Source: Archivesica marissinica | Taxonomy: Eukaryota; Mollusca; Bivalvia; Venerida; Vesicomyidae | Reading direction: 5' to 3' | Assembly (NCBI GenBank): GCA_014843695.1 | Contig: CM026402.1 | Span: forward strand, 13,337,788-13,401,787 | Length of the DNA stretch: 64,000 nt | Shown: positions 46,808 to 56,999 of the stretch, piece after piece | Layout of the letters: each line of letters opens with the position of its first letter | Numbering within the stretch: position 1 is the first letter of the stretch | Translations under genes and position numbers: made by a program | Notes under the pieces: model-generated | Told to the model about the DNA's origin: nothing | The model's input: only the letters and a program-made list of their open reading frames with translations | Databases searched by the model: none

Positions 46808-49800
46808 CTAGTCATGACAAGAATACTGTATGTACCATCTATACTCACCTATAACACGCGTGTTTTACCTAGTCATGACAAGAATACTGTATGTACCATC
46901 TATACTCTCCTATAACACGCGTGTTTCTCCTAGTCATGACAAGAATACTGTATGTACCATCCATACTCTCCTATAACACGAGTGTTTCTCCTAGTCATGA
47001 CAAGAATACTGTATGTACCATCCATACTCTCCTATAACACGCGTGTTTTACCTAGTCATGACAAGAATACTGTATGTACCATCTATACTCTCCTATAACA
47101 CGAGTGTTTCTCCTAGTCATGACAAGAATACTGTATGTACCATCCATACTCACCTATAACACGCGTGTTTCTCCTAGTCATGACAAGAATACTGTATGTA
47201 CCATCCATACTCGCCTATAACACGCGTGTTTTACCACCAGAGGCCTCAAAGTGGCTTCCAGTCTTATCATAGAGTGGTAAGAAAAAATAATATGAAAAAT
47301 ATATAAATTTGTTAAATGGTTTGCATAATTACGATTTAGGAAAAGAGAGTACCATAGACTGAACATTTCTTCAACTTGCACTGGTCAAACATGCAATTTA
47401 TACTTGAGCCTGGTGTCCATTTTATCAACCAGTCGTATATGCAAGCGGAATCATACGCATGACAAAACCCAGATTTCAAGACAAAAGTAGGTGGGGTTCA
47501 TCTTGTAGTCGAGATCGTCATAGTTCTGAGATCCCAAATTGAACAGGTGAAATCCACGTTTGTAGGTAAGTAATTCAAAATATTATTTCTAAATTTGTGG
47601 CGTCCGCCGTCCAATGGCAGGCTGTCCGATTAACGCAGTGGTTAGCACGCTCGCTTCTCACCGATGCAACCCAGGTTCGATCCTCGGACAGGTAAGTATG
47701 TGAGATGGTACAGTGGTCGCCAGATCGGACAGGTGGGTTTTCTCCGGGTACTCCGGTTTCCTCCCACCCACAAGAATGACCACATATATGCTTTCAACCG
47801 TGCCAACGAGAGTGATTAATATAAGTTGTTAGAACTTGCTTCGCAATCGTTGTAAAATAAATAAAGTTTAAACAATGGTAGAGTATTGGTTTACGGTAGT
47901 TTAAACATTATTTATTTCAATGTACATGTACAAGGAAATAAACATGTTATATATAAATATTAAATAAACAGCAAAGATAAAAGGGACTAGAATGTACAGT
48001 TCTTCTCCTCATCTATTGGTTGTTACACAAAAGGCAGGAGCATAATATATAAAGTGTTTGTTTATTATAGTGTCACCCCTATTTAAAGGGCCAGCCATTT
48101 CTAGAAATCACTTATGAGACATCTCTTTTTATGAACATCAGTTCTGCGAAACAAGTTCTTATAACTTGTATTAATCACTCTCGAAACCTCATTCTTATAA
48201 CTTGTATTAATCACTCTCGAAACCTCATTCCTGATGGAATCCATCGCCACGAGGGAGAGAAAAGGCAACGTGGAGTTTATGTGATTTGCCTAAGGACATA
48301 ATCGTAACGGCTCCAGCGGGGCTCGAACTCCGAGCCTTTCGCTCCTGAAGGGAACGCACTCGATCCCCGACTATAAACCGATCTCTCATGTATCGGTGCT
48401 ATACATTTTGCAATGTCCTCCAAATAATAAAGTTTGAGGGGAGTTCGAGCCCCGCTGGAGCCGTTACGATTGTGCCCTTAGGCAAGGTACTTAAATTCCA
48501 CACTGCCTCTTCTTCTCTCCCTCGTGGCGATGGATTCCATCAGGACTGCGGTATCGAGAGTGATTAATATAAGTTGCAAGAACTTGTTTCGCAATTGAGC
48601 TAAAATAAGCTGGGCTCGAAAAGGTATCATATTAAAGGGTTTTTCCAAAACCTTTCTTTTTAATTGATTTGTCGCCGAAAGAAATCGACCTTTAGATATC
48701 ATTACTTTTATGCGTTACAGTAAAATCGGTGTTAGCATAAAATACACACATCGTTAGAATTTTCATTAACTAACCGTTGCAATATAATAGAGCACAGCAT
48801 ATACACGTCGGCCATACCTGTTGCATTTGAAATTAAGAACAATCTGTATGTTATTGTTATATTTCGGGTTTTACGCCTGCATCAGCACCATTTTGGGCTA
48901 TATCGCCGGCGGGCAGTTTTAACACCTTTCCTGGGCAGGCTCCAGCGGTTAACCAACCTCCGTAAGAAACTGCCAACTTTTTCATATAAATGAGACACGG
49001 CCTGAGCGGGGCTCGAACCCGTGACCATCAGTGATGATAGGTTACAGTGGTATACAAGTCAGCGACCGTAACCACTCGACCACGGAGGCGGACCCCACAA
49101 TCTGTATGTACGGGAGTTAAAAAAAAAACCTACTTTGCTTACCCTTTGATGCCCTTGACAGAAGTTTGAACAATATACGGCGCTGGTGACATACTGTCGT
49201 CTGAGCTAAAGCTGTGTATGGAAGTGTCGGAGCTGCCAGAGTTTACACGGACTCTTGTGCCTGCTGGTACTCTACAAATGAATATGTTACATACATCACG
49301 GTTTTTTCTAGAGCGGAATGACAGGATGATTCGCATTGCCCTTTTATTGAAATGTTCAGGGATCAGGGATCATTCTAGAGGGCGATGTGGGTGAAATAGG
49401 CGCCCTAGGGAGGCTGACTTTTTCGCCCTTTGTGTGACCCACCTCTCCCTAAACTCCCCCTTTTTTTTTACAATTTTCAAACAAAATTTAGTCCAGTAAG
49501 ATACACTGGCCCATTATAAGGCACTCCTTCTATTCAAATGTATTTAATGGTCATGCATGCTGTGCATTTTAACCATATTTTGCTGAAATTTATTAAATAA
49601 CACCATTTAACCCATTCAACCGCAAGTAACTGACATGGACTGGTGCACTATATTCTTAGACTAATAAATTACTAAGAAAATTACATTTAGACAAATTACA
49701 TTTAGACAAGTTCATTTATAAAAATGGGTAATTTTGTCTAAAAATAGTAATATTACTTGCAAAAAGTGCACGAGCCCGGCTCGTCTGGATCTACACATTT

Positions 49801-52800
49801 TGTAAGCCTATTTAAAGGCCTCTGGTTCAACACCAAGGGTTAAGGACGCAACTGCGTGCATTCTCACTTCTCCCAAAAATTCTGACCTAGAATGAACCCT
49901 GATGTTGTATTGAATGATCATATTGTGTGTTTGAAATAACCCCCTACCTTGTTAAAATTGATTAAATAACACCATTTAAGGATGCAATCGCGCGCTTTCT
50001 CGCGTAAAGTTGCGATGTGAAGAAATTATAAACATACAGACAGACGAACATACGCCAGACAATCAGCACACACTAATTGTTCACAATGAAAGTGAGCTAA
50101 ATAAAGAGATGTACCTCCATTCACGAAATTCTATTAATATAAATTATTTCAAACGCCCTCAGCGGCATAGCCAGATGAAAATGATGTGCAAGCCCATATT
50201 GAACTATTATAGCACTGCAGGTGCGAACCCGGTAGGGGGTCTGGGGGCATCCTCCCCACTAATTCTTTGAAACCTAGACATCAAATGGTGCACTCTGGAA
50301 CCTTTGTAAGGGAAATTTATACACTAACAAACATAGGGAAGTTTATACACTAACAAACACAGGGAAGTTTATACACTAACAAACACAGGGAAGTTTATAC
50401 ACTAACAAACACAGGGAAGTTTATACACTAACAAACACAGGGAAGTTTATACACTAACAAACACAGGGAAGTTTATACACTAACAAACACAGGGAAGTTT
50501 ATACACTAACAAACACAGGGAAGTTTATACACTAACAAACATAGGGAAGTTTATACACTAACAGACACATAAGAACAGTTTTTCATCTACTGCTGTATAT
50601 CCAGCAAAAAAACTGTGAAACTGTGAAACTCAGACTCAACCAATCAAATTTCTTGAGTTCGAGTTTGAGACCTGAGAAAAGTTTTATAACCTCGGGACAT
50701 GACCATACCTGTACAATTCTTGTGCTACAAGTTCATTTTGTTTTATACAGTCTTCTATGTAGTTGGTTGAGAGGTAACCTTCATTAGACACTGTGCTCCC
50801 CTTTTCTGCAAGTCTGAAATGTGTCATTACATATGTATATAAATACTTAATACAGTGCAATTGTGGACAGAACATTTATACTTCATTGGAAAAAACACTT
50901 ACCTATTGTGTATTATTACACCCCATGTGACTACTCAATGCAAAATTTCCCATAGGTCAATAATACCGGTGCTTACTTTATACTCCCCTGTAATATTTTA
51001 GTGACATATCAGTACTTACTTTATACTCCCTTGTAATACTTTAGTGACATACCGGTGCTTACTTTATACTCCCTTGTAATACTTTAGTAACATGCTGGTA
51101 CTTACTTCATACTCCCCTGTAATACTTTAGTAACATACCGGTGCTTACTTTATACTCCCCTGTAATACTTTAGTAACATACCGGTACTTACTTTATACTC
51201 CCCTGTAATACTTTAGTGACATACCGGTACTTACTTTATACTCCCCTGTAATATTTTAGTGACATATCAGTACTTACTTTATACTCCCCTGTAATACTTT
51301 AGCGACATACCGGTGCTTACTTTATACTCCCCTGTAATATTTTAGTGACATATCAGTACTTACTTTATACTCCCCTGTAATACTTTAGTGGTACTTACTT
51401 TATTCTCCCCTATAATACTTTAGTGACATGTCGGTACTTACTTTATACTCCCCTGTAATACTTTTACGACATACCGGTACTTACTTTACACTCCCCTGTA
51501 ATACTTTAGTGACATACTGGTACTTACTTTATTCTCCCCTATAATACTTTAGTGACATGTCGGTGCTTACTTTATACTCCCCTGTAATACTTTAGTGACA
51601 TACTGGTACTTACTTTATTCTCCCCTATAATACTTTAGTGACATGCTGGTACTTACTTTATTCTCCCCTATAATACCTTAGTGACATACCGGTACTTACT
51701 TCATACTCCCCTGTAATACTTTAGTAACATACCGGTGCTTACTTTATACTCCCCTATAATACTTTAGTGACATACCGGTACTTACTTTATACTCCCCTGT
51801 AATACTTTAGTAACATGCTGGTACTTACTTCATACTCCCCTGTAATACTTTAGTGACATACCGGTACTTACTTTATATTCCCCTGTAATACTTTAGTGAC
51901 ATACCGGTGCTTACTTTATACTCCCTTGTAATACTTTAGTGACATACCGGTACTTACTTTATACTCCCTTGTAATACTTTAGTGACATACCGGTACTTAC
52001 TTTATACTCCCCTGTGATACTTTAGTGACATACCGGTACTTACTTTATACTCCCCTGTAACACTTTAGATGTAACTTTACCACCACCATACTGAAAGTGA
52101 AAAGAACAGTATTTTATTACGGGGCCAGATTCCTAGATCGAATGTCATATATTTCAAATGGCGACTCCTTACTGGCTAAATCTAAACTTCCATCACATAA
52201 AATAAAATGTTTAGGCAATTGAAACATTTCAAATTAAAGTAAAAAAGTGGTATACCCTGCCAAATATGATCCTTTATTAACGGGGAACAGACGAACAAAA
52301 ACTGCTAAACCTACATAAATAGAAGAAGTCATATAGTATATTATTAAGTTAATAATAAATGTTGTATTTATTATCAAATCAAGGGGAGTAACTCTGGTCA
52401 GATCGATGGGGGATAATACGCAATGGTGATATTTTTTGTTAATTTAATTTTTATGGCATTACGGTTAAGTGATGGTGAAAATATTGAAATGTTAACCAAT
52501 CCAAGGGCAATAATTTGTTTAACTTAAGTTTGATGACATTTCAAATAGTGGTTACTTAGTTATGGACAATTTATTGAATCTTTAATCAATTAAAGGGCCC
52601 TAACTCTGGTGTTACTGTCCCGATGCGTACAAAAGTTATACACCTGCACACTATGATGATACATATTTGATTGGAGTTTCATGAAAATTCCACCCATTGG
52701 TTACAGAGATTCAACGCCAAACCAAAATCCCCCTCCGAGAGAGCAGCGGGGGATAATAAAGTTTATGATTTAGGTATATGAACACTGCTCACGTACAACC

Positions 52801-54442
52801 TGAGGTGAGAACTACAAGCTACGGGCGATGCTCATTCTGCTGCGGTGGTGCAAACTCTTTTACAACAGCATTTCCATGAAGAAAGTAGTTTCAACAAGTT
52901 CCATAGTCTGGACGGGTTGAGCTGTGTCTGTAGTTTCAGTATCGATGTTATGTATCTCTTATAGTTTGCTTTGAATTTGTTTTTCTCCAATCATTATTTT
53001 TTTAAATACTTTATTTATTTTACAACGATTACGAAGCAAGTTTTAACAACTTATATTAATCACTCTCGTTGGCTCGGATGGAAGCGTATATGTGGTCATT
53101 CATGTGGGAGACCATGGGCTGTCTAGTTTCTTATGTTTTCCTTCGAATTTTCTAGCTGTATGATAATATTTATACTTAATAAATGTGACATTTTACTATC
53201 AAGGCATTTTTCAAACAACAGATCAGGAAAAAAATTATGTAGAGGTCTTATACCGATTTATAGGACTAAGTATAGGATTGTTTGATATACATGTGTCGCC
53301 AATGTTAGTAGCCGCCATTTTGGTGTGGGACTGTAGTGTATTCCGTTGTCGGTAGAACATCGGCCCGGCTAGCTCAGTTGGTAGAGCTGTCTTGACTAGT
53401 GTTCGGGAGGTCGTGGGTTTGAGTCCCACTTCGGGTCACTAACTTTTCCGCTCTTTCTTTGCTTGGTCACTTTAATGGCGACAAGGATATATAGTCAGGG
53501 TTCATTCTAGGTCAGAATTTTTGGGAGAAGTGAGAAAGCTTCCTTAAATGGTGTTCTTTAATATACTTCTGCAAAATGGGGTTAAATTGCACAGTACAAC
53601 CATTAAATACAACATTTGAATAGAAGGAGTGCTTTATAATAGGCCAGTGTATCTTAATAGACAAAATTTTGTTTGAAAATTGAAAAAACAACAATTTTTT
53701 TTAAGGGAGAAGTTTCGCCCACATCGCCCTCTAGAATGATCCCTGTATAGTATGGGCAAAGGAGTATGTATGTTCCTTTAATATCAAACCCCTCGCGGGG
53801 ACTTAGACATGTTTTCCTGGGCAGTCTTAGCCGACCTAAGCAATTAACCAGTACTAAGCAATGTGTGTGAGGTGACTTGCTCAATGGCACTACATATCCT
53901 GGATATGTATACTAAATACCGCGAATGTTAATTTCATTTCAGCTGGAAAATATCAACATATCCAGGAATGATATTCATTCATACTTTAATATTACCAGAT
54001 GTCCTTCACCTTTCAACAACATCAAAAATAAATCCGCAATAGTACATGGCCTGGCCGAGTATCGAACCCGGGACCGTTCGATTCCAAATCCGATGCTCTA
54101 CCACTGGACGCCACGAGTAGGAGAGCGGCTCATGGAATCGAGTGCGTCTCCTACCGAATAAAGGAGGGAAGAGTGTAGTGTATTCCGTCGTCGGTAGAAC
54201 ATCGGCCCGGCAAGCTCAGTTGGTAGAGCTGTCTTGACTAGTGTTCGGGAGGTCGTGGGTTCCGAAATTACTGACAAATCATCGTTTCTAACACAATTAC
54301 TGAATAAGACACAAACAAAAGAGACCTCAATCTTTGGTCGTAGTTCCTGTCTTTCATTACAGGGTCGCATGAAGAATATCATGCACGATTCGTCTGCATT
54401 TAGAAAGAGAGTTTTAGAATGTTTGAATTGTTCCTCCGCCAT
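46693..54442 (-). CDS. TERF2IP: TERF2IP/RAP1 homologue, shelterin subunit (5 exons, 3'-partial gene span)
   Basis: Five minus-strand exons (54442-54326, 52090-52044, 50813-50709, 49271-49143, 46807-46693) join in phase into 171 codons from an ATG. They give a BRCT domain (codons about 9-90: KTLFLNADESCMIFFMRP, YGGGKVTSKVLQGSIKLAEK, EGYLSTNYIEDCIKQNEL), a Ser-rich linker, then a Myb-like start (KYTKEEDIAIITFLI, GTRVWKDMEMLE). Order and spacing match TERF2IP: human has TLFVRDDGSSMSFYVRPSP, HGGGTVC, DFISTQYILDCVERNE and FTDADDVAILTYV/GNALWKAME. RAP1 binds TRF2 at telomeres and also regulates transcription. The second half of the Myb-like domain, the acidic region and the C-terminal RCT domain are not visible. 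They should lie to the left, within or beyond satellite DNA and the N gap. The identification comes from remembered family motifs, not a search. Confidence 0.85.
46796..47235. repeat. 61-bp minisatellite copying the TERF2IP exon 5 acceptor
   Basis: About seven units. Read on the minus strand, each has tgtcatgactag|gagaaaca (the acceptor plus the first 8 exon bases), then cgcgtgttatag|gtgagtat, which resembles a donor. Some units read gtaaaaca after ctag. Confidence 0.92.
47599..47876 (+). mobile_element. SINE family B inserted in a family D head
   Basis: GGCGTCCGCCGTCCAATGGC (family D head) is cut after about 24 bp by a complete family B copy, GGCTGTCCGATTAACGCAGT to AAATAAATAAAGTTTAAA. The text GGTAGAGTATTGG of family D resumes after it (47876-47890). 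Confidence 0.75.
48125..48607. mobile_element. Pair of SINE family A copies, inverted
   Basis: A minus-strand copy (48125-48358, with a short tail duplication) is followed by a plus-strand copy (48437-48607) lacking its tRNA head. Confidence 0.7.
48853..49093 (-). mobile_element. tRNA-derived SINE, family C
   Basis: Reverse of the copy at 13893, ending 50 bp from TERF2IP exon 4's donor. Confidence 0.8.
49143..49271 (-). CDS. TERF2IP: TERF2IP exon 4 (linker)
   Basis: The acceptor is catttgtag and the donor AAAGG|gtaagc. A completes Arg, then 42 codons, VPAGTRVRVNSGSSDTSIHS through TSVKGIK and GG. It is Ser/Asp-rich, a likely disordered linker between BRCT and Myb. It is supported by phase on both sides rather than conserved motifs. 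Confidence 0.75.
49366..49905. repeat. Dispersed ~320-bp repeat (copy 2, interrupted by a MITE)
   Basis: Same element as at 1415, with the 229-bp TTAA MITE inserted at 49611. Confidence 0.75.
49611..49839. mobile_element. piggyBac-like MITE (copy 3) nested in another repeat
   Basis: Same family: CCCATTCAACCGC ... CACCAAGGG, flanked by TTAA at 49607-49610 and 49840-49843. It splits a dispersed repeat whose empty form (ACCATTTAAAGAAGCG) is visible at about 1668-1684. Confidence 0.8.
50305..50572. repeat. 26-bp minisatellite
   Basis: About ten units of GGGAAGTTTATACACTAACA plus AACACA, within TERF2IP intron 3. Confidence 0.93.
50709..50813 (-). CDS. TERF2IP: TERF2IP exon 3 (BRCT C-part)
   Basis: The acceptor is catttcag and the donor TACAG|gtatgg. 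A completes Lys, then 34 codons LAEKGSTVSNEGYLSTNYIE through VAQELY and a split Arg. This is the strongest RAP1 match (STNYIEDCIKQNEL against human STQYILDCVERNER). Confidence 0.88.
50955..52060. repeat. 43-bp minisatellite copying the TERF2IP exon 2 donor
   Basis: About 25 units. On the minus strand each reads TTACAGGGGAGTATAAA|gtaagtacc (or gtaagcacc), identical to the exon 2 end and donor at its right end. A few units change ATAAA to ATGAA or ATAAT. Confidence 0.95.
52044..52090 (-). CDS. TERF2IP: TERF2IP exon 2 (BRCT, GGGKV)
   Basis: A 47-nt exon with acceptor cactttcag and donor ATAAA|gtaagt. It encodes YGGGKVTSKVLQGSI plus 2 nt of a Lys codon. The last 20 or so bases and the donor are the template for the 43-bp array at 50955-52043. 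Confidence 0.85.
52100..53000. other. TERF2IP intron 1, no gene
   Basis: Contains degenerate direct repeats around AGGG-AGTAACTCTGGT (52385, 52590) of a kind often seen in mollusc introns. Nothing else recognised. Confidence 0.35.
53005..53112 (-). mobile_element. SINE family B tail fragment
   Basis: TTATTTATTTTACAACGATT ... GTGGTCATTCATGTGGGAG. Confidence 0.65.
53345..53445 (+). mobile_element. tRNA-like SINE head, family F
   Basis: GCCCGGCTAGCTCAGTTGGT ... GTGGGTTTGAGTCCCAC gives D and T arms, but no anticodon stem pairs and the acceptor ends mismatch. A second, truncated copy with the same flank (GTGTATTCCG-CGGTAGAACATC) is at 54176-54262. Confidence 0.6.
53498..53745 (-). repeat. Dispersed ~320-bp repeat (copy 3, inverted)
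   Basis: Reads CAGGGTTCATTCTAGGTCAG ... CTCTAGAATGATCCCTG, the reverse complement of the element at 1415, slightly shorter. Confidence 0.75.
53757..54118 (-). mobile_element. SINE family D, interrupted
   Basis: Reverse copy: GGGGACTTAGACATGTTTTC at 53797 and the head at 54043-54118 (CTCTACCACTGGACGCC), split by about 150 bp of unrelated sequence. Confidence 0.65.
54176..54262 (+). mobile_element. tRNA-like SINE head, family F (truncated)
   Basis: Copy of 53340-53420 ending at GGTCGTGGGTT; it stops 60 bp from TERF2IP exon 1's donor. Confidence 0.6.
54326..54442 (-). CDS. TERF2IP: TERF2IP exon 1 (start, BRCT N-part)
   Basis: The ATG at 54442 lies in aaaaATGGCGGAGG, a good start context. It gives 39 codons, MAEEQFKHSKTLFLNADESC then MIFFMRPCNERQELRPKIE, with donor GAG|gtctct. 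Joined to exon 2, the spacing to the GGG of the BRCT domain equals that in human TERF2IP. Confidence 0.83.
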
Positions 54443-54872
54443 TTTTCGGTCCCGGGCTATTCGTAACCGGAAAAGTTTACGTCAACACCGATTAGTTCCC
54501 CTACCGCCTGGTAACACGGTAAATATCTTGATTGTTACTGTCAAAATCGCCTAAATTGACGACTTTTCGGCAAATAAACATTATTTCTGTTGAGACGTAA
54601 GTAAGTTTGCTAAGAACTTCCATAATCTGTTTTATATATGTCTTGATTGAATCGCAGGCACATTATCAATATCGTCAACATCCTTGATATCGGCCCTCAC
54701 CTATTTTCGGCCTTACAAGATACAAGAAGCTTTATTTAACGTCGGATTACATTTACAAATAACATTAGCTAATAAGCTATTTTTCCGACAAACATATATT
54801 ATAATCAAAACATAAGAAAAAACAGCTAAGAAATAAAAGTTGGTTTAAACATGAAAAACTGAAAGTCAAATT
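54443..54872 (-). promoter_or_regulatory. Probable TERF2IP 5' UTR/promoter region
   Basis: Upstream of the TERF2IP ATG, with more CpG than its surroundings (cggtcccgggc, cgtaaccgg, cgcctggtaacacgg). No TATA box seen. It is bounded by the LINE at 54873. Placement is inferred from the gene start only. Confidence 0.3.
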
Positions 54873-56750
54873 ATACCCCCCCTCCGAGAGAACGGCATTC
54901 TCAAATCTACCGCAACCGATAAATCCAACATACTCAATAAACAATTCCAAAAAGCTTTTACCCCTGTCACAAATGACGATATACCTGACAAAGGCCCAAG
55001 CCCTCATCCACAAATGAAAGACATCTCAATCACTGAAAATGGAGTTAAAAAGTTACTGGAAAATATCAAACCACATAAAGCCGCTGGACCGGACAAACTA
55101 CAAAGTAAAATCTTAAAAGAATGTAGCGCCTCCATATCACCAATTCTTACCAATATTTTTCATAAATCTCTCTCACTTGGCGAAATCCCTACAGACTGGA
55201 AGCACGCAAATGTATGTCCTGTATATAAAAAAGGCGACAAGCATGATGCGATCAATTACAGACCAATTTCACTCACATGTATTTGTTGCAAGCTCCTCGA
55301 ACATATTATCTCAAGTAATGTAATGTCACACCTAGAAAACAATAATATCCTCTATGATCTACAACATGGCTTTCGATCTTCCCGCTCCTGCGAATCACAG
55401 CTAATTTCATTTCTCCAAAACCTAACGGAATCTAACAACAAACATATTCAAACAGACGTCATCATTATGGATTTTGCGAAAGCATTTGACAAAGTTTCTC
55501 ACCGTCACCTCCTCTACAAACTACAATTCTACGGAATCAATTGTAATGCTCTTCATTGGATATCTGACTTCTTGAGAGATAGGACCCAGACAGTTGTCCT
55601 GGAAGGGGAAACATCAGACACTGTACCAGTCACATCCGGAGTACCCCAGGGCACTGTCATGGGGCCTATCCTCTTTCTTATCTATATAAATGACTTCCCT
55701 GAATACCTCAATCACAGTACCCTTAGACTATTCGCAGATGACAGCATTATATATAAAGAAATTAACAACACTTCTGATGCAAAACTCTTACAATCTGACC
55801 TAGACGCTGCTGGTAGATGGGAGCAGGATTGGCTCATGAATTTTCACCCTGATAAATGTAATGTTCTAAATGTCACACAAAAAAGAAACCAAGTTAAATT
55901 TACATACAAACTTCACAACCACCCCCTTGAAAGTGTCGAACATGCAACATATTTAGGCCTCACTTTACAGAATAACTTAAAATGGGATAAGCATATAAAC
56001 TCTATAACAAGCAAAGCTAATCAGTCATTAGGATTCCTCCGCAGAAATTTAAAAATCAACTCTACCAAAGTAAAAGACCATGCTTATAAAGCCCTCGTCA
56101 GACCCAAACTAGAATACTCCTCTTCTGTTTGGGACCCACATACCAAAAGCCAAATTAGTCAAATTGAACGCCGTGCAGCCCGCTATACATCCAACCGCTA
56201 CCACAATACAAGTTCTGTAACTGACATGCTCACTACCCTCAACTGGCCCACCTTGGAAGTTCGAAGAATCCGTACCAGACTCATCATGTTTTATAAGATC
56301 ATACACCACGTAGTTGCCATCCAACCACCCTGTAATCTAATTATTCCTTCAGACCCCAGAACCAGGCACAGTAACACCTATACCTACAAACACATACACG
56401 CAGCTAAAGAATCGTACAAATACTCTTTCTATCCTAGAGCCGTCACTCAGTGGAACATGCTACCGCCCACCATATATGCCGCAGACACAGTGGACGCCTT
56501 CAAGGCCCTGATCCCTGTGTCTGTCCTTACCCCAATATATTTTGCATAAATTGCCACAATTATGTACATAGTTTTATAAAAAAAACACTTAAAAAATATA
56601 TCTAAAAATATGTCTATTCACCGTATCCTTTCTAATGAGCACTTTCTGATCAAGCACTTAACTAACACTTTTTATTACGGCGCCAGCACCTAATCTTCAT
56701 AAGTGAAGGAGTGCTGCTTAAACAAAGAAGAAGAAAAGAAGAAGAAGAAT
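54873..56750 (+). mobile_element. CR1/Jockey-type LINE, 5'-truncated, intact RT frame
   Basis: The frame is open from about 54873 to the stop at 56547-56549 (first internal Met at 55014). It encodes a non-LTR reverse transcriptase: KAAGPDKLQSKILK, NYRPISLTCICCKLLE, QHGFRSSRSCESQL, VIIMDFAKAFDKVSH, SGVPQGTVMGPILFLIYIND, catalytic RLFADDSIIY, LGLTLQNNLKWDKHI, and the C-terminal RRAARYTSNRY and WNMLPP. The endonuclease half is missing. After about 200 bp of 3' UTR the element ends in an AAG/GAA microsatellite (about 56725-56750), typical of CR1-group tails. The undamaged RT frame suggests a young insertion, or one capturing only the 3' part. Confidence 0.85.
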
Positions 56751-56785
56751 ACAACCACAAGCACCAGACACAAAAAAAAAAATTC

Positions 56786-56998
56786 TTTTAGGTGCTCGCT
56801 TTAACATGTTTTAATTATGCTATGTCCTGTGTTGTATTCACAATTTTTTTTGGCCTATGGTCATATAGTAAGTAATATATAATATATTATATTATATATT
56901 ACTACCATAGGCCAACATTTTTTGTGTGTGTCTGGTGCCTGTGAATACAACACAGGACATAGCATAATTAAAACATGTTAAAGCGAGCACCTAAAAGA
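56786..56998. repeat. Long inverted repeat (foldback) at LINE 3' ends
   Basis: The left arm (TTTTAGGTGCTCGCTTTAAC at about 56786, through GGCCTATGG) is mirrored by the right arm ending GTTAAAGCGAGCACCTAAAA at about 56998, with an AT-rich centre (TATATAATATATTATA). Arms are about 100 bp and nearly identical apart from an extra CAGGCACCAGACACACA piece on the right. The same outer sequence recurs at 58720-58790 at the 5' side of the minus-strand LINE. Confidence 0.8.
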
Positions 56999-56999
56999 C

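Noticed and set aside
47221..47290. Extra TERF2IP exon (minus frame DKTGSHFEASGGKTRVL)
   Set aside because: Exon 4 joins exon 5 in phase without it, its donor would be followed by a stop or need a weak site, and it lies at the ragged edge of the 61-bp array.
53370..53440. Possible tRNA gene
   Set aside because: D and T arms are tRNA-like but the anticodon stem does not pair and the acceptor ends mismatch; a second truncated copy with the same flanks shows it is a SINE head.
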